Below the pieces are notes generated by a model. The model searched no databases, had not been told where the DNA came from, and saw nothing but the letters and a program-made list of their open reading frames with translations. A program made the translations under genes and the position numbers. 6,195 bases of DNA, from NCBI GenBank assembly GCA_002415895.1, contig DIAV01000035.1:1-6195 (forward strand). Direction: 5' to 3'. Below are positions 1 through 5,964 of this stretch, piece after piece (positions within the stretch are counted from its first letter, which is position 1; the number at the start of each line of letters is the position of its first letter). This stretch comes from Anaerolineales bacterium UBA5069. Its GTDB lineage: Bacteria > Chloroflexota > Anaerolineae > Caldilineales > Caldilineaceae.

Positions 1-2
1 CC

Positions 3-419
<417 letters not shown>

Positions 420-465
420 AGGGGGGCGATCTCGCTGCAATAGCCGGATCGACCGCCGCCACACC

Positions 466-1686
466 ATGCGCTTTCTCTTCACCTCGGCCCAACTGCCCGG
501 CCACCTCGACTGGGGTGGCTATCTGGCAACGGCCCGCGCACTTGTCGCGCGTGGGCACGATGTGCTGTGGGTGAGTGGCGCTGCGGTTGAGGCACAAGTG
601 CGTGCTGCGGGCGTACCCTTCCATATTGTTTCGGAAACAGGCTGGCGCTGGCCGCCACCCCCCGCCCTGCCGCGCGCTGTTATGGCCGATGACGCATGGG
701 CGGCAGCGCGTGCCCAGCGCGCCTTGGATCAGTGGTTGGATGTAGAGCGCGTGGCTACCGCTGCCACCGAACTGGAGCCAGTGGCCACTGCGTTCAGGCC
801 CCATCTGCTCGTCACCGAGCACTTCGTCGCAGCCGCTGCCCTTGTGGCCGAGCGCCTGGCGCTGCGCATGGTGGTTGCCGGCTGGCCCGCCTATGCGCAA
901 CGAAGGACAACCTCGCCCACACAACTGGCCATTGTGGAGGACTTTCAACAGCGCCTTGCCGCCTGGGGCAGCAGCGGCCGCTATTTTGCCGCAGGCGGCG
1001 CGCCTGGGCTCGAATCGCCCTTCCTGCACATCACCTACTGGAGCGAGAGTTGGTACGGCGGCGCGCCGAACAGAAGCGCGCAAACGCGCCACGTGGGCGG
1101 CAGCAGTGCGCCCCCGCCAGCGCCGCCCGACAATCTGCCAAGCCCAGATGCGCGCCCCTGGCTCCTGGTTACGCTAGGCACCACCTTCAACGACGATCCA
1201 GCCTTCTTCGTGGCCGCCGCCCACGCCGCGCAGGCTGTGGGCGCGCAGCCTCTCGTTGCCACAGGCCACCTGCCCGCCGAAAAGGCGAACGCATTGCGCC
1301 AGCGCCTGCCCGAAGGTGCTGTCGTGCGCCCCACCTTCGACTTTAACGCCGTGCTGCCCTATACAGCGGCCGCAATTCACCACGGCGGCGCGGGCACAAC
1401 CCATGCCCTCGTCACCCATGCGCTTCCGCAAATCGTCGTCCCCCACGCGGGCGACCAGGTGCAACAGGCGCAGGGCGTTGCACGTACAGGCGTTGGTGAG
1501 CATATCCCCTCGCGTGAGGTGACCATCGCGCGCCTTACAGAGGAATTGCGCCTGCTGCTACCTGAAGTAGGCACAGCGCGCGTCCATGCGCGCACACTGC
1601 GCGACGAATTCGCCGCGCTGGGCGGTCCCCCTGCCGCAGCCGATTTGCTCGAAGCGCAGGCCGCCAGCGCCAACGCTCCACTGTAA
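466..1686 (+). CDS. GT1-family (UGT/MGT-like) glycosyltransferase
   Basis: This 406-residue protein has the two-domain GT-B layout. The N-terminal Rossmann half opens MRFLFTSAQLPGH and has the LVARGHDVLWVSG helix-strand pattern; His13 sits where GT1 enzymes carry the catalytic base. A Pro/Ser-rich linker covers about 213-231. The C-terminal donor half starts at WLLVTLGTTF (232-241) and carries HHGGAGTT (305-312) and VPHAGDQ (325-331), the nucleotide-sugar binding signature of UDP-glucuronosyl/macrolide glycosyltransferases. It would transfer a sugar from a nucleotide sugar to a small hydrophobic acceptor in the cytoplasm. Donor and acceptor cannot be read from sequence. Length is normal for the family. 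ATG 466 is the first in-frame start after the preceding gene and begins the conserved N-terminal strand, but no good Shine-Dalgarno lies just upstream (a G-rich run sits near 421-426). It may be cotranscribed with its neighbours. Confidence 0.88.
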   Translation: MRFLFTSAQLPGHLDWGGYLATARALVARGHDVLWVSGAAVEAQVRAAGVPFHIVSETGWRWPPPPALPRAVMADDAWAAARAQRALDQWLDVERVATAATELEPVATAFRPHLLVTEHFVAAAALVAERLALRMVVAGWPAYAQRRTTSPTQLAIVEDFQQRLAAWGSSGRYFAAGGAPGLESPFLHITYWSESWYGGAPNRSAQTRHVGGSSAPPPAPPDNLPSPDARPWLLVTLGTTFNDDPAFFVAAAHAAQAVGAQPLVATGHLPAEKANALRQRLPEGAVVRPTFDFNAVLPYTAAAIHHGGAGTTHALVTHALPQIVVPHAGDQVQQAQGVARTGVGEHIPSREVTIARLTEELRLLLPEVGTARVHARTLRDEFAALGGPPAAADLLEAQAASANAPL

Positions 1687-1689
1687 TCA

Positions 1690-1703
1690 AACTCAATTGA
1701 GTT
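1690..1703. promoter_or_regulatory. AT-rich palindrome upstream of xpt, candidate operator
   Basis: AACTCAATTGAGTT is a perfect 14-bp palindrome in the 47-bp gap between the glycosyltransferase stop and the xpt start. If one A is bulged out, 1687-1705 becomes an 18-bp dyad with outer TCAA/TTGA arms. It stands out against the GC-rich surroundings. No T-tract follows, so a terminator is unlikely. A binding site for a regulator is an inference; no matching regulator is in the window. The gap is too short for a purine riboswitch. Confidence 0.4.
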
Positions 1704-1722
1704 GAACTTATTTGAAGTCTAC

Positions 1723-1730
1723 AGGAGAGG
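1723..1730 (+). promoter_or_regulatory. Ribosome binding site of xpt
   Basis: AGGAGAGG contains AGGAG with 6 nt of spacing to ATG 1734. It is a strong Shine-Dalgarno and fixes the xpt start. The same ACAGGAGA core precedes the amidase gene on the other strand. Confidence 0.85.
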
Positions 1731-1733
1731 TCT

Positions 1734-2345
1734 ATGCAGCAGCTTGTTGAACGGATTCGCAGCGAGGGGCGCAACCTGGGGCGCGGTATTCTCAAGGTCG
1801 ATGGCTTCGTCAACCATCAGCTTGACCCCGAGCTGACCATGGAGATGGGCCGCGCCTTCGCCCGCCGCTTTCAGAGCGCCGGCGTGAGCGGTATCACCAA
1901 AATCATTACAGCAGAGGTGAGCGGCATAGCCCCCGCGCTCACCTGCGGCATGGTGCTTAACGTGCCTGTCGTCTATGCGCGCAAGACCCGCCCCATCACC
2001 ATGGCCCAGGGTGTCTACAGCGCCCAGGCGCCCAGCCACACCAAGGGCGGTATCGTCGAACTCATTGTCTCTCCCGAGTACCTGCGCCCCGACGACCACG
2101 TGCTGCTCATTGACGACTTCCTGGCCACGGGCAAGACAATCGCCGCGCTGGCCGAGCTTGTGGATCAGTGCCACGCCACCCTCTGCGGCATTGGCTGCAT
2201 CATCGAAAAGAGCTTTGAGGTAGGGCGCAGCCGGCTCGCCCACCTCAATGTGCCCATTGTGGCGCTGGCCGTGATTGACGCGATGGAGGGCGACTCGATC
2301 ACCGTGCGCAACCCCGAAACGGACCCCGCAGCAAACAGCTTCTGA
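1734..2345 (+). CDS. xpt: Xanthine phosphoribosyltransferase
   Basis: This 203-residue cytoplasmic enzyme converts xanthine plus PRPP to XMP and pyrophosphate, returning xanthine to guanine-nucleotide synthesis. It aligns along its length with remembered Bacillus Xpt: ILKVDGFVNHQLDP (19-32), ITAEVSGIAPAL (58-69), VPVVYARK (77-84), then the PRPP-binding loop VLLIDDFLATGKT (123-135), and IGCIIEKSFEVGR further on. The two Asp residues 127-128 and the loop TGKT are the expected catalytic/PRPP features. Length is close to the Bacillus protein (about 194), with a few extra C-terminal residues. The start is fixed by a strong ribosome binding site. The last codons and the TGA stop lie within the left arm of a 15-bp hairpin, so the ANSF tail is partly dictated by the terminator-like element. 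No purine riboswitch fits in the 47-bp leader; a palindrome there may be regulatory. Confidence 0.95.
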   Translation: MQQLVERIRSEGRNLGRGILKVDGFVNHQLDPELTMEMGRAFARRFQSAGVSGITKIITAEVSGIAPALTCGMVLNVPVVYARKTRPITMAQGVYSAQAPSHTKGGIVELIVSPEYLRPDDHVLLIDDFLATGKTIAALAELVDQCHATLCGIGCIIEKSFEVGRSRLAHLNVPIVALAVIDAMEGDSITVRNPETDPAANSF

Positions 2346-2367
2346 TCTGTGTTCAGAAGCTGTTTGC
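2331..2367. terminator. Perfect 15-bp hairpin between convergent genes, likely bidirectional terminator
   Basis: The left arm GCAAACAGCTTCTGA (2331-2345) pairs perfectly with TCAGAAGCTGTTTGC (2353-2367) around a 7-nt loop. It includes the xpt stop codon and lies 8 bp from the stop of the convergent amidase gene at 2376. Neither strand shows a clear U-tract after the stem, so intrinsic termination would be non-canonical. The hairpin could instead stabilise mRNA 3' ends. Confidence 0.75.
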
Positions 2368-2375
2368 GTTGCCGA

Positions 2376-3197
2376 TTATCCGTAAATGTCCGGGCGGCGG
2401 TCCTCAAAGACAGGAATGCGCTTGCGGACGTGCTCCACCTGCGCAAGGTCAATCTCTACAGTCAGCAGCGCCTCGCTCTCCCCGGCTTCGATCAGCGTCT
2501 CCCCCCATGGGTCAATCACGGCCGACGCGCCAAAGAAGGTGCTGCCGTTCGTCTCGCCCACGCGGTTGCAGGCGGCCACGAAGCATTGATTCTCAATCGC
2601 CCGCGCGCGCAGCAGGGTGCGCCAGTGTTCGCGCCGCGGCTGCGGCCACTCTGCGGGGATGAGCATGAGAGAGGCGCCGCGCAACGCATAGTTGCGGAAG
2701 AGTTCGGGGAAGCGCAGATCGTAGCAGATGGCCATGCCCGCGTCGCCCCATGGCAGGGAGGCAAGCACGGCCTCCGATCCTTGCGCAAGATATTTCTCCT
2801 CCTCCATAAGCCGAAAGAGATGCAATTTGCGGTAGGTGGCGCGCAATTGCCCGTCCGGTGCATAGAGAGCGAAACAATTGAAGTAACGCCCGTCGCGCGC
2901 TTCCAGGATTGACCCGCCCAGGAAGACATTGTGCCGTTGCGCCATCTGTGCCAGCCGCCGAAACCAGTTGTCCGGCGCGCCGTCGCCTGCATTGTGTGCC
3001 AGCGGTGAGGCCAGCTCGCCTGCACGGCCCAGGTCATAAGCGGTGCTCCACAGCTCGGGCAGCAGCACAAGGTTGCTGCCGCGCTGCGCCGCCTCAGCCA
3101 GAAATTCCTCCGCGCGCGCAAAATTGTGCGCAGGTTCGCCAAGCGTGCAGTCCATCTGCACCAACGTCAGCGTCAGCGTTTCGCTGCCTCTCTCCAC
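2376..3197 (-). CDS. Nitrilase-superfamily carbon-nitrogen hydrolase (omega-amidase/MtnU-like)
   Basis: This 273-residue cytoplasmic amidase has the Glu-Lys-Cys catalytic triad of the superfamily: Glu48 in LLPELWSTAYD, Lys124 in YRKLHLF, and Cys158 in ICYDLRFPELF. The stretches FRLMEEEKYL (128-137) and AEWPQPRREHW (182-192), followed by RARAIENQCFVAACNR, resemble Bacillus MtnU (YkrU) and Nit2/YafV omega-amidases. These hydrolyse 2-oxoacid amides such as 2-oxoglutaramate or alpha-keto-gamma-methylthiobutyramidate. No methionine-salvage genes lie nearby, so the exact substrate is open and no symbol is given. The start is GTG, chosen because AGGAG sits 6 nt upstream and the conserved LTLVQMD strand follows. 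The gene lies 45 bp downstream of the membrane protein gene and is probably in the same transcript. A bulged hairpin (3214-3236) lies just upstream of its ribosome binding site. Confidence 0.9.
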   Translation of the reverse strand: MERGSETLTLTLVQMDCTLGEPAHNFARAEEFLAEAAQRGSNLVLLPELWSTAYDLGRAGELASPLAHNAGDGAPDNWFRRLAQMAQRHNVFLGGSILEARDGRYFNCFALYAPDGQLRATYRKLHLFRLMEEEKYLAQGSEAVLASLPWGDAGMAICYDLRFPELFRNYALRGASLMLIPAEWPQPRREHWRTLLRARAIENQCFVAACNRVGETNGSTFFGASAVIDPWGETLIEAGESEALLTVEIDLAQVEHVRKRIPVFEDRRPDIYG

Positions 3198-3203
3198 GTC
3201 CGT

Positions 3204-3208
3204 CTCCT
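3204..3208 (-). promoter_or_regulatory. Ribosome binding site fixing the GTG start of the amidase gene
   Basis: On the minus strand, AGGAG is followed by 6 nt and then GTG (3197-3195). This supports a GTG start in preference to any later codon. Confidence 0.8.
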
Positions 3209-3242
3209 GTCACGCGCACCCGATTCGCTCGGGCGCAAGGGC

Positions 3243-4019
3243 CTACTCGTTCGGATCGCTCAATACCTGAATGGATGCGCCCGCGGTTGCGGGTTGCGCT
3301 GCACTTGCTACGCTCTCGCTGCGCAGCGCGGGCGCGCGATTGACTTCCATCTTCGGCGCCGGCGGCGCACGCAGCGCCCGCCAGCCAATCAGCAGCCCGG
3401 CGGCAATCGCCAACAGCGGCCACCAGCGCAGCGATATCGCGCCGGCGCGCCCACCCCCGCTCAGGACAAAGAAGCCAAAGAGCAGTAGAATGCTCCCCGG
3501 CACCAGCGCCCACCAGTGCCGCCACGTGCCGCCCACAAAGGCCAGCAGCAGAAAGACAAGTCCCAGACCGCCAAAGAGCACAGCGCCAAGCACCTGTAGC
3601 GACTGCACGCGCCCGCTCAAGGCAATGACCACGCCCAGCACCACCAGGAAGCCGCCCGGCAAAATGGCCCACCAGTTGTCGTTGCGTGCGCGCAGGTAGA
3701 TGTGACCAAAGGCAAGCCCCAGTCCCCAGAAGAGCACCGCCGCCACCAGTGGCCCACCTGCCTGCTCCACCGTACTGAGCAGCACCATGACCGCCAGCGC
3801 CAGCAGTGTCCACGCAGGGATAAGCCGCCACCATGCCGCCGGCGTGCGCGTCACCGAGAGCAGGAAACCCACACCGGCCAGTGACATCGCCCCGGCTGCA
3901 ATCCACTGCGCCAGCGGTTCGTAGGCCTGCAGCAGCCCATAATTGAAAACCAGCAGCAATACGCCACCAATGATAAGGACGGCAGCCCAGATGATCTGGC
4001 TGCCGCGGCGCTCACTCAT
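3243..4019 (-). CDS. Repeat-built eight-TM membrane protein, LiaF/DUF5668-like
   Basis: From ATG 4019 the product is 258 residues with about eight hydrophobic helices (roughly 9-31, 37-56, 63-82, 90-109, 116-134, 140-161, 168-187, 196-213). A polar Pro/Ala/Ser-rich tail of about 40 residues ending DPNE follows. The first helix (WAAVLIIGGVLLLVFNYGLL) and the last (RWWPLLAIAAGLLIGW) look like the LiaI/LiaF-type TM region (DUF5668). The middle is a tandem repeat: Trp-Trp pairs at 63-64, 116-117 and 169-170 are exactly 53 residues apart, each followed by a short [RA]-L-[IV]-P motif and a helix. A longer open frame reaches ATG 4088. It is rejected because AAAGGA sits 7 nt before 4019 and the extension would run into the upstream hairpin. 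Function is unknown; an envelope role or sensing is inferred only from the family resemblance and the adjacent SH3b gene. Confidence 0.82.
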   Translation of the reverse strand: MSERRGSQIIWAAVLIIGGVLLLVFNYGLLQAYEPLAQWIAAGAMSLAGVGFLLSVTRTPAAWWRLIPAWTLLALAVMVLLSTVEQAGGPLVAAVLFWGLGLAFGHIYLRARNDNWWAILPGGFLVVLGVVIALSGRVQSLQVLGAVLFGGLGLVFLLLAFVGGTWRHWWALVPGSILLLFGFFVLSGGGRAGAISLRWWPLLAIAAGLLIGWRALRAPPAPKMEVNRAPALRSESVASAAQPATAGASIQVLSDPNE

Positions 4020-4026
4020 GCCCGTA

Positions 4027-4032
4027 TCCTTT
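4027..4032 (-). promoter_or_regulatory. Ribosome binding site fixing the membrane protein start at 4019
   Basis: On the minus strand, AAAGGA with 7 nt of spacing precedes ATG 4019. No comparable site precedes the upstream in-frame ATG at 4088. Confidence 0.75.
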
Positions 4033-4064
4033 GCAAGTTGCGCCCCGCATGGCGCGTAAGCGTC

Positions 4065-4103
4065 AATAGAAATGCGGGGCGTGCGCATTGCCCACGCCCC
4101 GCA
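4065..4103 (-). terminator. Rho-independent-like terminator after the SH3b gene
   Basis: On the minus strand, TGCGGGGCGTG (4103-4093) pairs perfectly over 11 bp with CACGCCCCGCA (4083-4073) around a 9-nt loop. The T-rich TTTCTATT follows immediately. It lies 63 bp after the SH3b stop codon. A third copy of the arm, at 4041-4050, allows an alternative pairing (see findings). Confidence 0.72.
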
Positions 4104-4166
4104 CCAGAATCAGTCCTGCGACTCTTGCCGGTACTCTGCTTGCTGTCCAACCTTCAGCAATGTTGG

Positions 4167-5696
4167 CTACTGCACAGCAGGCAGCGTGGCAATGTCGCCC
4201 TCCAGCGATACCGCGCTGGCCGCAACCCACCCGCTTTGGCCGCTGGGAATTGTCACCTGCACCCAGTTGTTGTCGGCGGTGCGCCCTGTTGCCTGGCCGC
4301 TGGCGTTCCATGAAAGCTGTACAATGCCCGGCACATCGTTCGACGGTTGTGCGCGCACATTCACGCCCATCACGCTCGTCACCGTAAATGCTGTTGTCGC
4401 ACCCACAGCCGGTGCAACAGTTGCAGCGGTCACGGGTGCAGTTGCAGCCACAGACGGCGCTGCAGTCGGCGCTGCAGCCGTACCGTCTGCAGCGGCTGCC
4501 ACGGCAGGCGCATCAGCCGCCGTCAGCGGCAAAGTTGTACCCGCAGGAATCGCGTTCAGATCACCCGTCACGGAGACAAAGGCACTGGAAGCCCAGCCGC
4601 GCGTGCCGTCCGCCAGTTCAAGCTGGAGCCACGCACCATCCGCAGATCGACCGATCACGCTGACTGCGGTGGTGTCAGCAACCTGCTGGAGGACATTTTC
4701 GCCCGCTTCTGCGGCGCTGCGCAGATTCAGCCCTGCCGGCGCACTAATGACGGCCGTTACACGGATGGTTGCGTCAGTCGCCGCACCTGGCGAAGGTGTA
4801 GGCACAGGCAGCACAACGCCTTCGGCAGGGGCGGTGGTTGTCACGCTCGCTGTGTCTGCGGCGGGCGCGCTCTCTGGCGCAGCCAGCGTAATGCCCACGG
4901 CCTGGAGCAGCGTTTGCGCCTCGGCAAAGGGCAGCGTTTGCAGCGTCACCGTAATGAAGTCACCCGAAACCCAACCGCGCGTTCCATCGGCCAGCGCCAG
5001 CTCATACCAGTTCGCGCCTGCCGCATCGGCCACAGGGCCACTGGCCACAACATGCGTGGTCTTGTCATCCAGCGTTGCCAGCAGCGCGGCCGTTGCTGTT
5101 GCCGACGCCCGCAGGTTAACACCAAATTCAGAGTTCATCACAGCCTGGCGCACTTCAGCTGTTGCAGGCAAAACCGGTACGGCTGTCGGCTCGGGCAGCA
5201 CCACCGGCTCCGTCACAGCCGGCGCAGTCACCGGCGCGGTCTGCGCAGCATCCGCCGGCAGAGCAGAAGTTTCGCCAGTTGGATCAGTCATTGCCGTTGT
5301 GTCTGTCAATGACACGGCAGGCGCCACGCTGGGATCAACCGTTGCGTCAGTGCGCGCCACCTCGGTCGGCGCAGTTGTGCCGTTTGCAAGCTCGCCAAAC
5401 GAAGTCGGCTGGCCCATGTAGAACCACGCCAGATAAGCGCCAACGCCGAGTAATGCCACCACCAGCAGCGCGCCCAGGGCTTTGCCGCCGCGGCGCGATT
5501 TGCCTGTCGCCGCAGCCTGCATGGCACGGTAATCAATGGGCTGCCACGCGGCATCCATCATGTCCGGGTTATCATATTCGTCGTGGAGCTGCATATGCGC
5601 CGGCAGACGCTGCTCGTTATCCTGCAGCTTCCACTGGTCGAGCGATTCGCCCGTATCTTCAAGCTGCCACTGATTTGTCACTCGTTGCTCTGCCAT
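4167..5696 (-). CDS. Single-pass membrane protein with three extracytoplasmic SH3b domains
   Basis: This 509-residue protein has an acidic N-terminal cytoplasmic segment (1-66) with a repeated WQLxD-type motif (Trp10, Trp22, Met35). A positively charged KSRRGGK (66-72) precedes one TM helix (about 73-94), so the C-terminal part should face outward. After an Ala/Pro/Thr-rich linker come three bacterial SH3 (SH3_3/SH3b) domains at about 183-251, 311-377 and 436-499. They are marked by GVNLRA, GLNLRS and GVNVRA near the start, NW/AW in the middle, and GTRGW, GTRGW and GQSGW near the end. Each domain is followed by a GD-x(3)-[IL]-P or similar trailer. Long Ala/Thr/Pro linkers separate the domains. 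Such domains usually bind peptidoglycan or cell-surface ligands; no catalytic domain is present. ATG 5696 is chosen because AAGGAG lies 9 nt upstream. The in-frame ATG 5792 lacks support and would overlap the upstream dyads. Confidence 0.88.
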   Translation of the reverse strand: MAEQRVTNQWQLEDTGESLDQWKLQDNEQRLPAHMQLHDEYDNPDMMDAAWQPIDYRAMQAAATGKSRRGGKALGALLVVALLGVGAYLAWFYMGQPTSFGELANGTTAPTEVARTDATVDPSVAPAVSLTDTTAMTDPTGETSALPADAAQTAPVTAPAVTEPVVLPEPTAVPVLPATAEVRQAVMNSEFGVNLRASATATAALLATLDDKTTHVVASGPVADAAGANWYELALADGTRGWVSGDFITVTLQTLPFAEAQTLLQAVGITLAAPESAPAADTASVTTTAPAEGVVLPVPTPSPGAATDATIRVTAVISAPAGLNLRSAAEAGENVLQQVADTTAVSVIGRSADGAWLQLELADGTRGWASSAFVSVTGDLNAIPAGTTLPLTAADAPAVAAAADGTAAAPTAAPSVAATAPVTAATVAPAVGATTAFTVTSVMGVNVRAQPSNDVPGIVQLSWNASGQATGRTADNNWVQVTIPSGQSGWVAASAVSLEGDIATLPAVQ

Positions 5697-5705
5697 TGAT
5701 TCATT

Positions 5706-5711
5706 CTCCTT
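5706..5711 (-). promoter_or_regulatory. Ribosome binding site fixing the SH3b protein start at 5696
   Basis: On the minus strand, AAGGAG with 9 nt of spacing precedes ATG 5696. It decides against the longer frame that starts at 5792. Confidence 0.75.
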
Positions 5712-5762
5712 CAGGTGGCGCGTCCTGGTCAGTTGCGTCGTTGAGGCTGCCGGTGCGCTACA

Positions 5763-5789
5763 CGTCATGCTGGCGCATGACGATGCATC
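5763..5789. promoter_or_regulatory. Inverted-repeat cluster upstream of the SH3b gene
   Basis: CGTCATGC (5763-5770) and GCATGACG (5775-5782) form a perfect 8-bp dyad around TGGC. The palindrome GATGCATC (5782-5789) shares its last G. The cluster is about 70-90 bp upstream of the ATG, a plausible place for an operator or a 5' leader hairpin. The binding factor is unknown. Confidence 0.4.
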
Positions 5790-5880
5790 CAAATGGCTAT
5801 GCGCTCTACCGTGCAGACCGGGCGGTTGCTTTCAATGTAGAACAGGAAAGTAAAACCATCGCCCCCCAAACCACCAGCAT

Positions 5881-5898
5881 CCACGCAGGGGTGCGTGG
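5881..5898 (-). terminator. Small GC hairpin, possible terminator of the gene at the right edge
   Basis: CCACGCA and TGCGTGG form a perfect 7-bp stem with a 4-nt loop. It lies about 70 bp downstream of the stop of the minus-strand frame that enters from the right. No strong T-tract follows on the minus strand, so the call is weak. Confidence 0.3.
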
Positions 5899-5964
5899 CG
5901 CAGTGCCCAGCCTGGAGTGTGACAGGACCAGGCTCACCTGCAATACGCTCAGCCTATACCCAGG

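Larger units (their letters stand above)
5697..5964. other. Non-coding upstream region of the SH3b gene
   Basis: No convincing gene lies in these 268 bp. Contents include the SH3b ribosome binding site, the dyad CGTCATGC-TGGC-GCATGACG (5763-5782) adjoining the palindrome GATGCATC (5782-5789), and a 7-bp hairpin CCACGCA/TGCGTGG with a GGGG loop (5881-5898). AGCCTGG (5909-5915) also pairs with CCAGGCT (5928-5934). No well-spaced -35/-10 pair for the minus strand could be identified with confidence. The promoter of the SH3b gene is expected here. Confidence 0.5.

Noticed and set aside
454..468. GCCGCCACACCATG resembles a eukaryotic Kozak context at the glycosyltransferase start
   Set aside because: All neighbours have bacterial ribosome binding sites and operon-like spacing; in a GC-rich bacterium this resemblance is coincidence.
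1697..1725. TTGAGT...TACAGG as a sigma-70-like promoter for xpt
   Set aside because: Spacing is 17 bp, but the supposed -10 overlaps the Shine-Dalgarno, leaving no room for a transcript start before the gene.
3214..3236. Bulged hairpin between the membrane protein and amidase genes
   Set aside because: Only 5 + 3 pairs with a 2-nt bulge and no T-tract; too weak to call a terminator or riboregulator, and the GC content makes such stems common.
4020..4088. N-terminal extension of the membrane protein from ATG 4088
   Set aside because: The extra 23 residues are not membrane-like and lack a ribosome binding site. The bases coincide with the terminator hairpin, whereas ATG 4019 has a good AAAGGA.
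4456..4477. GGCGCTGCAG repeated with a 12-bp period
   Set aside because: It lies in the Ala/Pro/Thr linker of the SH3b gene and is explained by repetitive codons rather than a separate DNA element.
4072..5421. 449-residue open frame on the plus strand, antisense to the SH3b gene
   Set aside because: It is a composition shadow of the Ala/Thr/Pro-rich coding strand: Ala/Val/Ser/Thr low complexity, no domain, and no ribosome binding site. The opposite strand has three recognisable SH3b domains.
5697..5792. N-terminal extension of the SH3b protein from ATG 5792
   Set aside because: The 32 added residues are Cys/Ser/Thr-rich, include the ribosome binding site as codons, and overlap the dyad cluster. 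AAGGAG points to 5696.
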